From an uncultured Oscillospiraceae bacterium (GTDB taxonomy: Bacteria; Bacillota; Clostridia; Oscillospirales; Oscillospiraceae): 64,000 nucleotides of DNA. Made by a program: the position numbers and the translations under genes. Below, in pieces: positions 8,089 through 16,538 of the stretch; position 1 is the stretch's first letter, and the number at the start of each line of letters is the position of its first letter. The DNA lies in the NCBI GenBank assembly GCA_910584395.1, contig CAJUAS010000002.1:1-64000 (forward strand), given 5' to 3'. The notes under the pieces are model-generated. The model had not been told where the DNA came from. It did no database searches and saw only the letters and a program-made list of their open reading frames with translations.

Positions 8089-9240
8089 TTAGGTCAGATT
8101 GATCCAATACCGCCGCACAAGCCTCTCCCCGTCAGGCACTTTGTTCTCCAGCGCGGCGTTAAAGTGGAGGATGGTACGGGCCGAGCCGGGGTTGTCGTCG
8201 TCGCAGGTGACCAGCACCTTGTTCATCCCCAGCGTCTCCCGGCAATAATCCAGCGCCAAGGCCAGCATCTCGGTGGCGTAGCCCCGGCGGCGCAGCCCGG
8301 GATGGACGCTGTACCCGATGTGTCCGCCGATCCGCTCCAAATGTTCGTTCAGCTCATGGCGGACGTTAACCATGCCCACCAGTACCCCCTCGGTATCCAG
8401 CGCCAGAAAGGTATCCGCCTTGACCCAGCCCGGCACATCTCCGGTACAGGCGTGGTGAAGCCAGTAGTGGAAGTCCTCCGTCTCCCGCAGGCCGGAAGCC
8501 CCGTCGGTGTCCTCACCGCTGTCTAAAAACGCCTGCCGGTAGGCCCAAATCGCCCTTTCGTCCTGCTCGGTGGGGTAAATCAAACGCAGCCGGGCAGAGG
8601 CGGTCTCCCCTTTTGTCGCCACGCAGCGGCAAATGGGCTTCCCCTCTTGATAGAATTTCTCCTCGTAGTCGGTCATAATGCCCTGCACGCCGCGGGCATG
8701 GAGGTTGCGCGTCACCTCCGACAACGTGTAGCCCGCCTTGGGGAACTGAAAGAGCGACCACTCGAACAGATCGGTGTTGTCCGTTTTGAAGTGGATCTCG
8801 CCCCCCGCCCCCAGCACGCGGGCATACCGCCGCAGGAAGTCGGGGTGGGTCAGCCGCCGTTTGGCCTGCGCCTTGGAGGGCCATGGGTCGGAGAAGTTGA
8901 GGTACAGGCGGTCTATTTCCCCATCGGCGAAATAGTCCCGCAGGGCTTCGGCATTGGCGTCGATGAAATAGACGTTTTGGAGGCCCATCTCGCCGCAGCG
9001 CTCCATGGCTACCACCATGGCGTCTGCCACCCGTTCCAAGGCGATGAACAAAGCCTCTGGATTCGCCTGAGCGGTCTGGGCGGTAAAGCGGCCCTTGCCG
9101 CAGCCCAGCTCAAGCCATACCGCTTTACATCCGGGCATCAGCTCCCGCCAGCGACCCTTTTGGGCGGCGGGATCGGTAATGAGGCGGGGCTGCTGTCTGG
9201 CCCAACGTTCCTCAAGATGGACTTTTTTTCTCATTCGCAT
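8089..9240 (-). CDS. trmB: tRNA (guanine-N7)-methyltransferase TrmB fused to a GNAT acetyltransferase
   Basis: A single uninterrupted 383-residue frame with two domains. Residues 1-222 are TrmB, which makes m7G46 in the tRNA variable loop using S-adenosylmethionine: the SAM motif LELGCGKG is at 43-50, the signature NFSDPWPSK at 115-123 and TDYEEKF at 190-196. Normal TrmB is about 210-240 residues and would end here. Residues 224-383 form a GNAT N-acetyltransferase with the acetyl-CoA pyrophosphate loop RRRGYATEM at 317-325, preceded by GYSVHPGL, and the late motif CDDDNPGSARTI at 346-357. The ATG at 9240 follows AGGGGGAA; 9234 is a possible alternative. The substrate of the acetyltransferase half is unknown. 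Confidence 0.9.
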   Translation of the reverse strand: MRMRKKVHLEERWARQQPRLITDPAAQKGRWRELMPGCKAVWLELGCGKGRFTAQTAQANPEALFIALERVADAMVVAMERCGEMGLQNVYFIDANAEALRDYFADGEIDRLYLNFSDPWPSKAQAKRRLTHPDFLRRYARVLGAGGEIHFKTDNTDLFEWSLFQFPKAGYTLSEVTRNLHARGVQGIMTDYEEKFYQEGKPICRCVATKGETASARLRLIYPTEQDERAIWAYRQAFLDSGEDTDGASGLRETEDFHYWLHHACTGDVPGWVKADTFLALDTEGVLVGMVNVRHELNEHLERIGGHIGYSVHPGLRRRGYATEMLALALDYCRETLGMNKVLVTCDDDNPGSARTILHFNAALENKVPDGERLVRRYWINLT

Positions 9241-9295
9241 TGTGTGTCATTCCCCCTTTGGGTCATGGAAGGATTGTAGCACATTTTGTTAGGGG

Positions 9296-9324
9296 TTGCA
9301 ATCGCCGCTGCTTTCGTTTATAAT
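9296..9324 (+). promoter_or_regulatory. Promoter of tRNA-Pro
   Basis: TTGCAA (9296-9301), 17-base spacer, TATAAT (9319-9324), 12 bases before the mature tRNA. Confidence 0.8.
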
Positions 9325-9336
9325 GATCGGGTATTC

Positions 9337-9412
9337 CCGGGTGTAGCGAAGGTGGTATCGCGCCTGGTTTGGGACCAGGAGACCGCGCGTTCGAGTCGCG
9401 CCACTCGGACCA
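9337..9412 (+). tRNA. tRNA-Pro (anticodon UGG), CCA encoded
   Basis: A complete cloverleaf: acceptor CCGGGTG/CACTCGG with one G-U pair, D-stem GCGA/TCGC, anticodon stem CCTGG/CCAGG around TTTGGGA (anticodon TGG), T-arm GCGCGTTCGAGTCGCGC, discriminator A and an encoded CCA. It is a single-gene unit with its own promoter and terminator, and it borders the decayed zone that follows. Confidence 0.95.
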
Positions 9413-9450
9413 AAGGCCCTCTGAAATCGTTGATTTCAGAGGGCCTTTTC
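9412..9450 (+). terminator. Terminator of tRNA-Pro
   Basis: A perfect 17-bp stem (9412-9428 with 9432-9448), 3-base loop and a T-run. Its first base is the last A of the encoded CCA, so there is no spacer between tRNA and terminator. Confidence 0.92.
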
Positions 9451-9759
9451 TGATCCATTCGGTTAAGGACGCTCCCATAGCGGATGACATAGGTCAGGCA
9501 GAACTGATCGCCTGCCCGGCGGGTGTCCCCTTGCGTGAAATATGCTTTCCTTCCAGCTAATTGGAAGTGCTGAAAATGCCTGAAATTTAGGAGGATATTG
9601 TATGAAAACGCGTATGTTGTCCCCGCTGTTCTGGGCGTCACCGCTCTGGTCAGCGTCGGCTCTGTCTCCGTCTCCGGGGAGGGTTCTCTGAACCTGATGG
9701 CCATGCCCGCAGTCATCAGACTGCGCGGGCCTTATGCGCTCTCCCTTTGAAATTTACTG
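9451..9759. other. Non-coding, degraded stretch after tRNA-Pro
   Basis: No convincing gene. An RBS-like GGAGG before an ATG at 9602 opens a 29-codon frame (to 9691). If the frame is shifted after five codons it reads a hydrophobic VVPAVLGVTALVSVGSVSV, like a broken signal peptide. A GC-rich hairpin (about 9706-9732) follows without a T-run. The stretch looks like remains of a lost gene. Confidence 0.5.
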
Positions 9760-10191
9760 TTGCCAAGGGCTATTCCATCTGCTATAATCAAGACGTTATC
9801 GCCCAAAAAATATAGTCTCAAGGGCTGCCGGGCTGTGGCGCAGGAGCTGTCCAACCGCCTCCAGAACCGTTTCCAGATCGATTCCATCCTCTGCATGGAC
9901 GGCACCAGTGCCGTGGGCGCCTGTCTGGCCCGAAAGCTGACCCAGCACGGCGGACGCTCCCTCAGCGAAGGGGACGATATGTATATCATCAAAGGAGAGC
10001 TGGACGGCAAGGGAAACCTGATTTTCCGGGACAATGCCCGCTTCATGCTGGAGGGCCTGCCGGTGATCTCCATTTTTGACACCAGCGTCCTCAAGGACTA
10101 TGCCTCCCACTCCCCCTCCGAGTGCCCCATGTGTAAGGCGGGCCAGCCCATTGACGCCGTGGTCAACACCTTTGGGTTTTCTAAAATTTAA
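9760..10191 (+). pseudogene. Orotate phosphoribosyltransferase-like remnant with N-terminal and internal losses
   Basis: The open frame is 143 codons (a TTG is the first possible start after an in-frame stop at 9748). The sequence matches a clostridial orotate phosphoribosyltransferase-like family at its core (IDSILCMDGTSAVGACLA, then a frame reaching LIFRDNARFMLEG) and at its C-terminus (SECPMCKAGQPIDAVVN). From memory, that family has about 45 more residues before the core and about 40 residues between LIFRDN and the C-terminal block, including the PRPP-binding TGKT loop. Both are absent, so the product could not bind PRPP. No RBS precedes the frame. I call it a pseudogene; a diverged non-enzymatic paralogue is less likely. 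Confidence 0.65.
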
Positions 10192-10220
10192 GCCGGGCCG
10201 CGCCCCTATTGGGATCACAG

Positions 10221-10258
10221 AAAAAGCCCCTCCGGAGCAGATGCTCCGGAGGGGCTTT
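10221..10258. terminator. Bidirectional terminator
   Basis: A 17-bp perfect stem (10223-10239 with 10242-10258) with A-run on one side and T-run on the other. It lies between two convergent gene remnants. Confidence 0.85.
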
Positions 10259-10277
10259 GGTTGTCATAGCAGCCGGA

Positions 10278-10595
10278 TCACGTTTCGGAATAGGGCTTAT
10301 CCGTCTCGATGAACACGCCTCTTTCCACGCTCCAGTCCACATGGAAGCCCAGCTTGCGGCCCAAGTCCTGAAGCTGATAGTAGGTGTACCCCCCGCCCCC
10401 GTCGTCGGTGAGGAAGATGGCGGTGAGGTCACTGGCCGTCCCGGTAGCGGGAATGGCAGGAGCGGCCACGGAGTCCTTGGGGTTGTTGGAATCAAAGAAA
10501 ACGACCCCGTACTTCAGGGTGGCGGGCTGCTTGGCGGAATTGGTCAGGCCGTTGATCTCCGCCACATACTGGTATCCGGGCCGGTAAGCTCCGTT
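10278..10595 (-). pseudogene. C-terminal fragment of a stalk-domain (copper amine oxidase N-terminal-like) protein
   Basis: The frame reads through about 105 codons and ends naturally, but it begins right after the stop codon of the upstream FNT gene, in the same frame, with no RBS and no signal peptide. The recognisable part, YTYYQLQDLGRKLGFHVDWS then ERGVFIE, is the tandem motif of the CuAO-like stalk domain found in many secreted clostridial proteins. It looks like the 3' end of a gene whose 5' part was removed by the event that placed the FNT gene here. A complete member of the same domain family starts at 62890. Confidence 0.6.
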
Positions 10596-11414
10596 TCAGC
10601 TCTGTTTACTCCCGTGACACCGCCAGAACAGGCAGCCCATGCCCACGCCGCCAATGAGGTTTCCCACCGTCACCGGCAGCAGGTTTTTCAGCAAAAAATT
10701 GCCCCATGTGAGAGCGCTCAGATCCACTCCCGCCCCGGCGGCCAACACCGCGTACTGGGGAACAGTTTTGGCAAACAGGCCCACCGGGATATAGAAGAGA
10801 TTGGCCACGCAGTGTTCAAAGCCGCAGATGACGAAAAACGCCACCGGGAGGTACGCGCCCACGACCCGTCCCGTCACATCCTTGGCCGACAGGGCGAGCA
10901 GCACTCCTGTGGTCACCAGAAGGTTGCAGAAAACACCCAAGATCACGGCATTTCCAAAGGGCATGGCGCATTTCCCAGCCGCCAGCTTCATGGAAAACAC
11001 CGCCAGCTGCCCGCCGGAGTAGTTGAGCTGCCCGCTGAAGGCGCACCCTGCGGCGGTGAGGATCGCCCCGGCGGCGTTGCCCAGATAGACGACGCCCCAA
11101 TTTCGCAACAGTCCTTTTGCGGTGATCTGGCGGCTGAGTGCCGGCATGACCATCAGCGTGTTGCCGGTGAACAGCTCCGCCCCGGTGAGCACCACCATGG
11201 CAAGGCCAAAGGGGAACAGGAGGCCGCTCACCACCCGCGCCAGCCCGACGTTGGAGATGGTGTGGGCGGCGGTGTTGGTGACCGCGCCGCCCATGGCGAT
11301 GAAGAACCCCGCCAGCACAGCAAGCAGGAACATCCGCAAAAGGGGCATCTCCGCCTTGCTCTTCCCCGCTTTGATATAGTTTTCTGTGTACTCCGCCGGG
11401 GTAAATAGATTCAT
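10596..11414 (-). CDS. Formate/nitrite-family (FNT) channel
   Basis: A 272-residue integral membrane protein with six membrane segments, the pentameric FNT channel fold for small monocarboxylates or nitrite. Diagnostic stretches are AGFFIAMGGA in helix 1, LTGAELFTGNTL in helix 2 and CGFEHCVANLFYIP in helix 5, containing the conserved histidine. Formate export or uptake is the most likely job in a fermenter, but no pyruvate formate-lyase gene is in the window, so the substrate is not fixed. It starts 13 bases after the stop of the SLH protein gene, so it may be transcribed as its second gene. Confidence 0.88.
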   Translation of the reverse strand: MNLFTPAEYTENYIKAGKSKAEMPLLRMFLLAVLAGFFIAMGGAVTNTAAHTISNVGLARVVSGLLFPFGLAMVVLTGAELFTGNTLMVMPALSRQITAKGLLRNWGVVYLGNAAGAILTAAGCAFSGQLNYSGGQLAVFSMKLAAGKCAMPFGNAVILGVFCNLLVTTGVLLALSAKDVTGRVVGAYLPVAFFVICGFEHCVANLFYIPVGLFAKTVPQYAVLAAGAGVDLSALTWGNFLLKNLLPVTVGNLIGGVGMGCLFWRCHGSKQS

Positions 11415-11427
11415 GTCCGTTCTCCTC

Positions 11428-14400
11428 TCAGGAAATATCGCCGCCGGTCAGCTTGCTCCAAGCCTCCACCCGCTGGCCGTTCATCGTCTGCCAAGTGTAC
11501 TTGTGAGAATTGGTGGCCTCTTGGATCTCCAGATAATACCACTTGGTCTCGTCCATATTGTCCGGCCAAGTGGTCATGCCGTCCAGAAGGTACTCCTTGT
11601 GGGGCGTGCGGCCCAACACAGCGTTGACCAGAGCGATGGCTTCGGCGCGGGTGATGGACGCATCAGGGCGGAATGTACCGTCGGGATAGCCCTTGATCCA
11701 GCCCTTCTGGGCCGCGCGATCCACATACTCCGCCGCCCAGTGGCCGTCGATGTCGGAGAAGTGGCTCTCCCCGGTATAGGTCTCGCTCAGGAAGCGGGCC
11801 GCAATGGCGGCAAACTCTCCCCGGGTGATGTTGGCCGCCGGGGCGAAACTGCCGTCAGGCAGACCTTCTATGATCTTGGCGTTGGCCAGCACCACCGCGG
11901 ACTTAAAGAACCAATCCTCCCCAGTCACATCACTGAAGGGGTTGGTCTGAGTATCATAGGTCTTCCGGCTCTCGTCGGTGAGCAGGCGGTAGAAGATGGT
12001 CGCTACCTCGGCGCGGGTGATGTTGGCCTCCGGCGCGGCCAGACCGCCGTTGCGGCCGACGATATACGCGTCGTGCTTTTCCCGCTCCAGCAGATCCTCC
12101 GGTTTTGGCTCGGTCGTGCCGCTGCCCCCTGTACCGCTGCCGGGTCTGGACGGCTCGGTCGGCTTCACCGGCTTTGTATCGCTCCACTGGGCCTTGAAGG
12201 TCAGCGCGCCGCGGCTGGCCGGCGCGATGGTCACGTCAGACAACTCCACATTTGTCTCGCCGTCCAGCGTGCCCCGAACCAGCTTCCAGCTCTTGAAGTA
12301 ATACGTCTGCTCCTCCTGCTTGTAAGAGCCGCTTCCCGGCGTGGGCAGCGCCGTCGCTCCCTTTACCGGGGTGTAGCTTGTGGGCAGATTTTTACGCAGG
12401 GCGGTCTTTGTCTCCTCCGCCATGTTTTCAGGCCACTGGTATGCAATGTCGTAGACCTGCGCCGTCACCGGGAAAGCCGCCGTCCTTTCCCCGTCATAGG
12501 ACAGGGTCTTGACCAGCGCGTCGCTCTTCAGATCGGCCCGCTCGCCATTGGCGTCCGCCAGCCAGTAGCCCTTTTCGTCCAGCTCCTCCTGCCAGCTTCC
12601 GGCGTATACCGTCTTGGTGACCTCCGTGGCGGAAAGTTCCGCCTTCAGGATCTCCTTGCTGCCGCCGTTCGCCAAAAAGCGCACGGTATAGCTTTTGTCC
12701 GCCGCCGCAGGCGGGCGGTAGGTGATGATAATGGGGAGGATCTCCGCCTCCTGATCCGTGGGGATCTGCGTTCCCTCATAGGTCGTCGTGGGCACATAGC
12801 CGCTGTAGTCCTTGCCCCCATACTCGCCCAACCGGATGGGACTTGCCCATACGTCAAAGCCGGGCACAAAGCTGCCCGATACCGTCTGATCCGCCGCCAC
12901 CTTCACGTCGGGCTTGCCATCCAGCACGTGGCACACCCGGTAGGTTCGCTCCTCCGCGCCCTCGATCTGCTTCCACACAGCTTGGATCTTCAGGGAAAGG
13001 GGGAGCTTCTGATCGAAGCGGAAGGGATAATCCGCCACCTTCACCTCAACCCAGCCGTCCTCTTCGTTCAACTTGTAATAAGTCGCCCGCCAGTGATCCA
13101 GATAATAGCCCGACTTCACCGGCACAGGCGTCAGTCCGCCTCCCACGACCGTCGAGTTCGCAGAGATCTCCTGAATCTTGTATTCCGCGTCGCTGCCAAA
13201 GGCCAGCTGCCCGCCGTTCCAGTCAAATTCCACCGTGTACTTGGGGGCTTCCCACTGGGCATAGAGGTGGAGGTCGCCGCTGACCACGCCGTCCCAGTCA
13301 TTGGGGTCGTCCAGCAGTTCTGTGCCCGCCAGATCCATGGCCCAGCCCTTGAAGCGCCAAGCCGTCGTTCCTCTTTCGTTTCGGTTGGGACAAACCGGCT
13401 GTGTCCCCTCGCCGGCTGCGTCGGACGCGGCGGGCAAAGTCCAGCCGTTGGGGTTGTCATCGGAAACGGCGTAGTCCCCGTTGACGCTCCCCTTCTCTTC
13501 ACCGTTCACGCTCGCAGAAAACCCGGACGTCATCTGAATATTATAAAAGTCGGACAATTGCGCCCCGTAGTAGAGCTGCTTTTTGCCCAGATTCTTCACG
13601 CCGTCCTTACTCCCCACGCTGTACAGGATGGTGTACTGGATACGGTCATAATAGAAAAACAGCTGGCAGGGTTCTGCATTTGTGCCGATGGCCGTACCCT
13701 CCCGGAAGCCTCCTGAGTCCTCCGTCCAGCGGGTGCTGAAATCAGCCACATCGTTCTCGTTGACCCGGTTCATATGCAGCCGGGCGCTGGGGGTCTGGGC
13801 CTTGACGGTGTTGGTGGAGGCCACGCTCACAATGCGGGCCAGCGCGTAGCACTTGCCTTTGTAAACGCGGAAGCCGTAGTAATTTCCATGGTCGCTGATC
13901 TGGATCTGGTGGATATCCGCACCCTCGCGATAATCCACCTTTTTCAAGTCCTCAAAGCCATAAGCGCGAATGATATTGAGCACTTCCCCGTCCCCGTCCG
14001 CAGGAAGAAGGTAGCAAATGTTGCGGACGTTCTCGCGATGCTCAGGAGTGTCATCCTGTCCGTCTATGACCAGCTTCACCACCCCGTCCTGCGCCTCCAG
14101 CAGCTCTTGGGTCACATCAGGCACTTCGTAGCAATGGTTATAGCGGTAGTAGCTGTCCTGCTCCCAATCCGACCAGTACGCGTAGAGCCGATGTGTGCCT
14201 GTCGTCTCGTTGTAGTCCGCCGTCCCCACGTGCTGGGCCGGGTCGCGGATGATATCCGCGCTCATCGCGCCGTAGGTCCCCATGATGGTTGGCTCGCTTC
14301 CCGCATTGTCCAGTCCGATCCGCAGGGCTTCTTCATTATAAGGCCCTGCCGTAGTCGTCCAAGAGATAAACTGCGCCACGTTATCCTTTCCGGTGTCCCC

Positions 14401-16380
14401 TGTAACATCAGCAAGGTCAACCTCCAACCCGCTGTGGTACGGCCAGATGTCTCTTAAATCCGCACCGTACTTGGCTGTCACCACTTGCGTGGCGGGGATC
14501 AGGCTCAGATCCCCGTTCGTTACCGGCCGGCCATTGTTCCGACCGGTCCATGTTTCATTGTGGTTGGCAAATCCTCTGGTGCTTACGCCCACCGCCGGAA
14601 CGCCGTTCTTCTCCATTGCATAGACAAACTCCAGCCGGTAGGTGTTTCTGGTGTAATAGACGTTCACCACCGTTGTGCCGCTGTCGGCGGCCTGATTCCC
14701 CACGCGGGTGACGTCCTTAGGTAAGCCCTCCATCTGGGTCACCGCCCAGCCGTCCAGCGTATAAAAGCCGGAGGCATCCCTCAAGGCAAACTGTGGGTCT
14801 GTCCCCTGATAGGAGGTCGTGATCTTCATGCTATCCAGCGCCGCAAACCGCTCCTTCAGATCCAGCTGGGCCTCTGTTTTTGTATCAGACGAGGTGTAGA
14901 CCAGCTTTCCCGTCTGTGTGTCCACCTCCAGCTCGCAGTTGGTCAGCACGTTTTCCAGCTGATAGTAGCCCATGTTGCTGTAAGCCGCACCCTCCTCCGT
15001 GTAGGGGTGGGTCACAACGCTCAGCTCCCCGGGCGCGCCCTTTTCCCGGCTGTCTACGTCGTCCGTTCTGGTGAGATCCTCCGTCCAGAATACCACCCGG
15101 ACGCTGGTCTCTCCGGTCTCCCAAAGGGGACAAAACTGTAGGACATTCACCCCCGCCGTCTCCTGACTGACCTGAAGTTGGGCGCGGTTCAAAAACGCCG
15201 CGTCAGGCGTGAGCTTCTGGGTTTCGGGGTCGTACAGGCCCTCCGCCTCAAGAGAGGTGACCGGGACGAGCGCTCCGTCATGCTCCTTGTCTTGAAAAGC
15301 CCAGCCGGCAAAAATGTGCCCCGGCTTGACCGGCGCGTCTTTTTTCCCTGGAGAGATGGCGGAGAAGTCCACGGTGTTGTGCTGTGCGTCTGTAATATTC
15401 AACTGCTGGCGGTCGATCTCCCCCGAGGTCGCCTCGGAGGTGTCAAAGATCACCCGGATCGTATCGTCCTTAGTATAGAAAATGTCCACCACCGTAGAGC
15501 CGTCCACCTTGATGGGCTGCTGGGAGATGGCCCGGTTGGCGTAGCCCCGGATATACTGCGCCTCCGCCCGGGTCATCGCCCCGATCCGGCCGCTCAAGGT
15601 CTGGGTATCCTGAATCTGCCAGTCGTCCTTCTTTTCCACGTCGGGCACGATCACCCCTTCCTTGGAGATCCAGTGCTTGACGGTGTAAGTGCCATTGTCC
15701 CGGCGGTAGTTGACCGCCAAGGTGACCTCGGTGTCCTTCTTGTCCAGCTCCCGGAGCTTTTCAGGATTGACCAGCTTGAGCTGCGGCCCAACCAGCGCCT
15801 CGCTGCCCACCGCGGCGTTCCCGTCCTTGTCCACCATTTGGAACACAAGGCCGCTCTCTGTGGTAAAGGTACGCGCATCGATCCACGCCTGCGTCACCGC
15901 AGCCGTGTCCGCCATTTTCACCGGATCAGGGTCAAAATCCCCCCGGTTCAGCTTATCCTCCAACTCCCGCGCCGTTTCGTTCCCCGTGGGTGGGACTTTG
16001 ATGAACGCATTCAGCGGCACGGCGTTGAGTACTACCCGAAAGCCCGCCAGATTGTCGTGGGTGTGCCCGTGATACTCCTTCCCCTCTTCATAATGAGGAA
16101 TGGGCCATGCCGCCGGAGTAGTAGCCGTCCCGTCCTCATTGAGGAAGAACTCCACCGTTTCAGAGACGTGGGCATTGATGCCCGCCATGCCGCCGGTGGG
16201 AGAATACTGGTACTCCAGCGTCACCTTCACGCTGTCCTTGCCGTCGCCCTGCTCTCCGACTTCTCCTTGGAACACGCTGCCCTGTTTCCGTTCCGCTCCA
16301 AAGGCGAAAGGCAGCTGTCCTGCTGTCAAACAGACTGCCAGCAGCATAGCCAGCGCTTGCTTCCAAATATGATTCTTCAT
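11428..16380 (-). CDS. Large SLH-domain cell-surface protein with InlB-type repeats
   Basis: A 1650-residue secreted protein. The ATG at 16380 gives a clean signal peptide (MKNHIWKQALAMLLAVCLTA) ending near FAFGAERK, with a GGAGGG RBS; the open frame further up is promoter DNA. The body of about 1370 residues contains several modules ending in GWA or HWR after YTVxFxxNGG-type strands, typical of InlB B-repeat (Listeria-Bacteroides) folds. A Pro/Gly/Ser/Thr linker follows, then three C-terminal SLH repeats (ITRAEVATIFYRLL; ITRGEFAAIAARFL; ITRAEAIALVNAVL), each with an FSD..W-like start. SLH repeats bind secondary cell-wall polymer, so the protein should coat the cell or act as an adhesin. Ligand unknown. 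Confidence 0.88.
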   Translation of the reverse strand: MKNHIWKQALAMLLAVCLTAGQLPFAFGAERKQGSVFQGEVGEQGDGKDSVKVTLEYQYSPTGGMAGINAHVSETVEFFLNEDGTATTPAAWPIPHYEEGKEYHGHTHDNLAGFRVVLNAVPLNAFIKVPPTGNETARELEDKLNRGDFDPDPVKMADTAAVTQAWIDARTFTTESGLVFQMVDKDGNAAVGSEALVGPQLKLVNPEKLRELDKKDTEVTLAVNYRRDNGTYTVKHWISKEGVIVPDVEKKDDWQIQDTQTLSGRIGAMTRAEAQYIRGYANRAISQQPIKVDGSTVVDIFYTKDDTIRVIFDTSEATSGEIDRQQLNITDAQHNTVDFSAISPGKKDAPVKPGHIFAGWAFQDKEHDGALVPVTSLEAEGLYDPETQKLTPDAAFLNRAQLQVSQETAGVNVLQFCPLWETGETSVRVVFWTEDLTRTDDVDSREKGAPGELSVVTHPYTEEGAAYSNMGYYQLENVLTNCELEVDTQTGKLVYTSSDTKTEAQLDLKERFAALDSMKITTSYQGTDPQFALRDASGFYTLDGWAVTQMEGLPKDVTRVGNQAADSGTTVVNVYYTRNTYRLEFVYAMEKNGVPAVGVSTRGFANHNETWTGRNNGRPVTNGDLSLIPATQVVTAKYGADLRDIWPYHSGLEVDLADVTGDTGKDNVAQFISWTTTAGPYNEEALRIGLDNAGSEPTIMGTYGAMSADIIRDPAQHVGTADYNETTGTHRLYAYWSDWEQDSYYRYNHCYEVPDVTQELLEAQDGVVKLVIDGQDDTPEHRENVRNICYLLPADGDGEVLNIIRAYGFEDLKKVDYREGADIHQIQISDHGNYYGFRVYKGKCYALARIVSVASTNTVKAQTPSARLHMNRVNENDVADFSTRWTEDSGGFREGTAIGTNAEPCQLFFYYDRIQYTILYSVGSKDGVKNLGKKQLYYGAQLSDFYNIQMTSGFSASVNGEEKGSVNGDYAVSDDNPNGWTLPAASDAAGEGTQPVCPNRNERGTTAWRFKGWAMDLAGTELLDDPNDWDGVVSGDLHLYAQWEAPKYTVEFDWNGGQLAFGSDAEYKIQEISANSTVVGGGLTPVPVKSGYYLDHWRATYYKLNEEDGWVEVKVADYPFRFDQKLPLSLKIQAVWKQIEGAEERTYRVCHVLDGKPDVKVAADQTVSGSFVPGFDVWASPIRLGEYGGKDYSGYVPTTTYEGTQIPTDQEAEILPIIITYRPPAAADKSYTVRFLANGGSKEILKAELSATEVTKTVYAGSWQEELDEKGYWLADANGERADLKSDALVKTLSYDGERTAAFPVTAQVYDIAYQWPENMAEETKTALRKNLPTSYTPVKGATALPTPGSGSYKQEEQTYYFKSWKLVRGTLDGETNVELSDVTIAPASRGALTFKAQWSDTKPVKPTEPSRPGSGTGGSGTTEPKPEDLLEREKHDAYIVGRNGGLAAPEANITRAEVATIFYRLLTDESRKTYDTQTNPFSDVTGEDWFFKSAVVLANAKIIEGLPDGSFAPAANITRGEFAAIAARFLSETYTGESHFSDIDGHWAAEYVDRAAQKGWIKGYPDGTFRPDASITRAEAIALVNAVLGRTPHKEYLLDGMTTWPDNMDETKWYYLEIQEATNSHKYTWQTMNGQRVEAWSKLTGGDIS

Positions 16381-16426
16381 CTGTTTTCCCTCCGCTCGTA
16401 TTGAAGCATAAAAATGCCACCTTTGG

Positions 16427-16455
16427 ATTATAGCCCCCCCATTTTCAGATTTCAA
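16427..16455 (-). promoter_or_regulatory. Promoter of the SLH surface protein gene
   Basis: Minus strand: TTGAAA (16455-16450), 17-base spacer containing seven consecutive G, TATAAT (16432-16427), about 47 bases before the start codon. Confidence 0.75.
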
Positions 16456-16538
16456 TAGCCATCCCGCATTTTTTCTGGACATCCCCTCAAATATCTGCTA
16501 TCCTAACATACATGATGATTCTATAAGGAGGAATCCAT

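Noticed and set aside
8089..9240. Possibility that TrmB-GNAT is two genes joined by sequencing error
   Set aside because: The frame is continuous with no stop, internal RBS or start at the junction (about residue 223), and both halves are complete.
9602..9691. 29-codon frame with a good RBS after tRNA-Pro
   Set aside because: The product has no coherent hydrophobic core in this frame; a shifted frame looks like a signal peptide, so it is treated as debris rather than a gene.
11386..13716. A plus-strand frame of about 776 codons opposite the SLH protein gene
   Set aside because: Opposite a clear secreted protein with SLH repeats; the translation is Arg/Leu/Gly-rich and matches no family.
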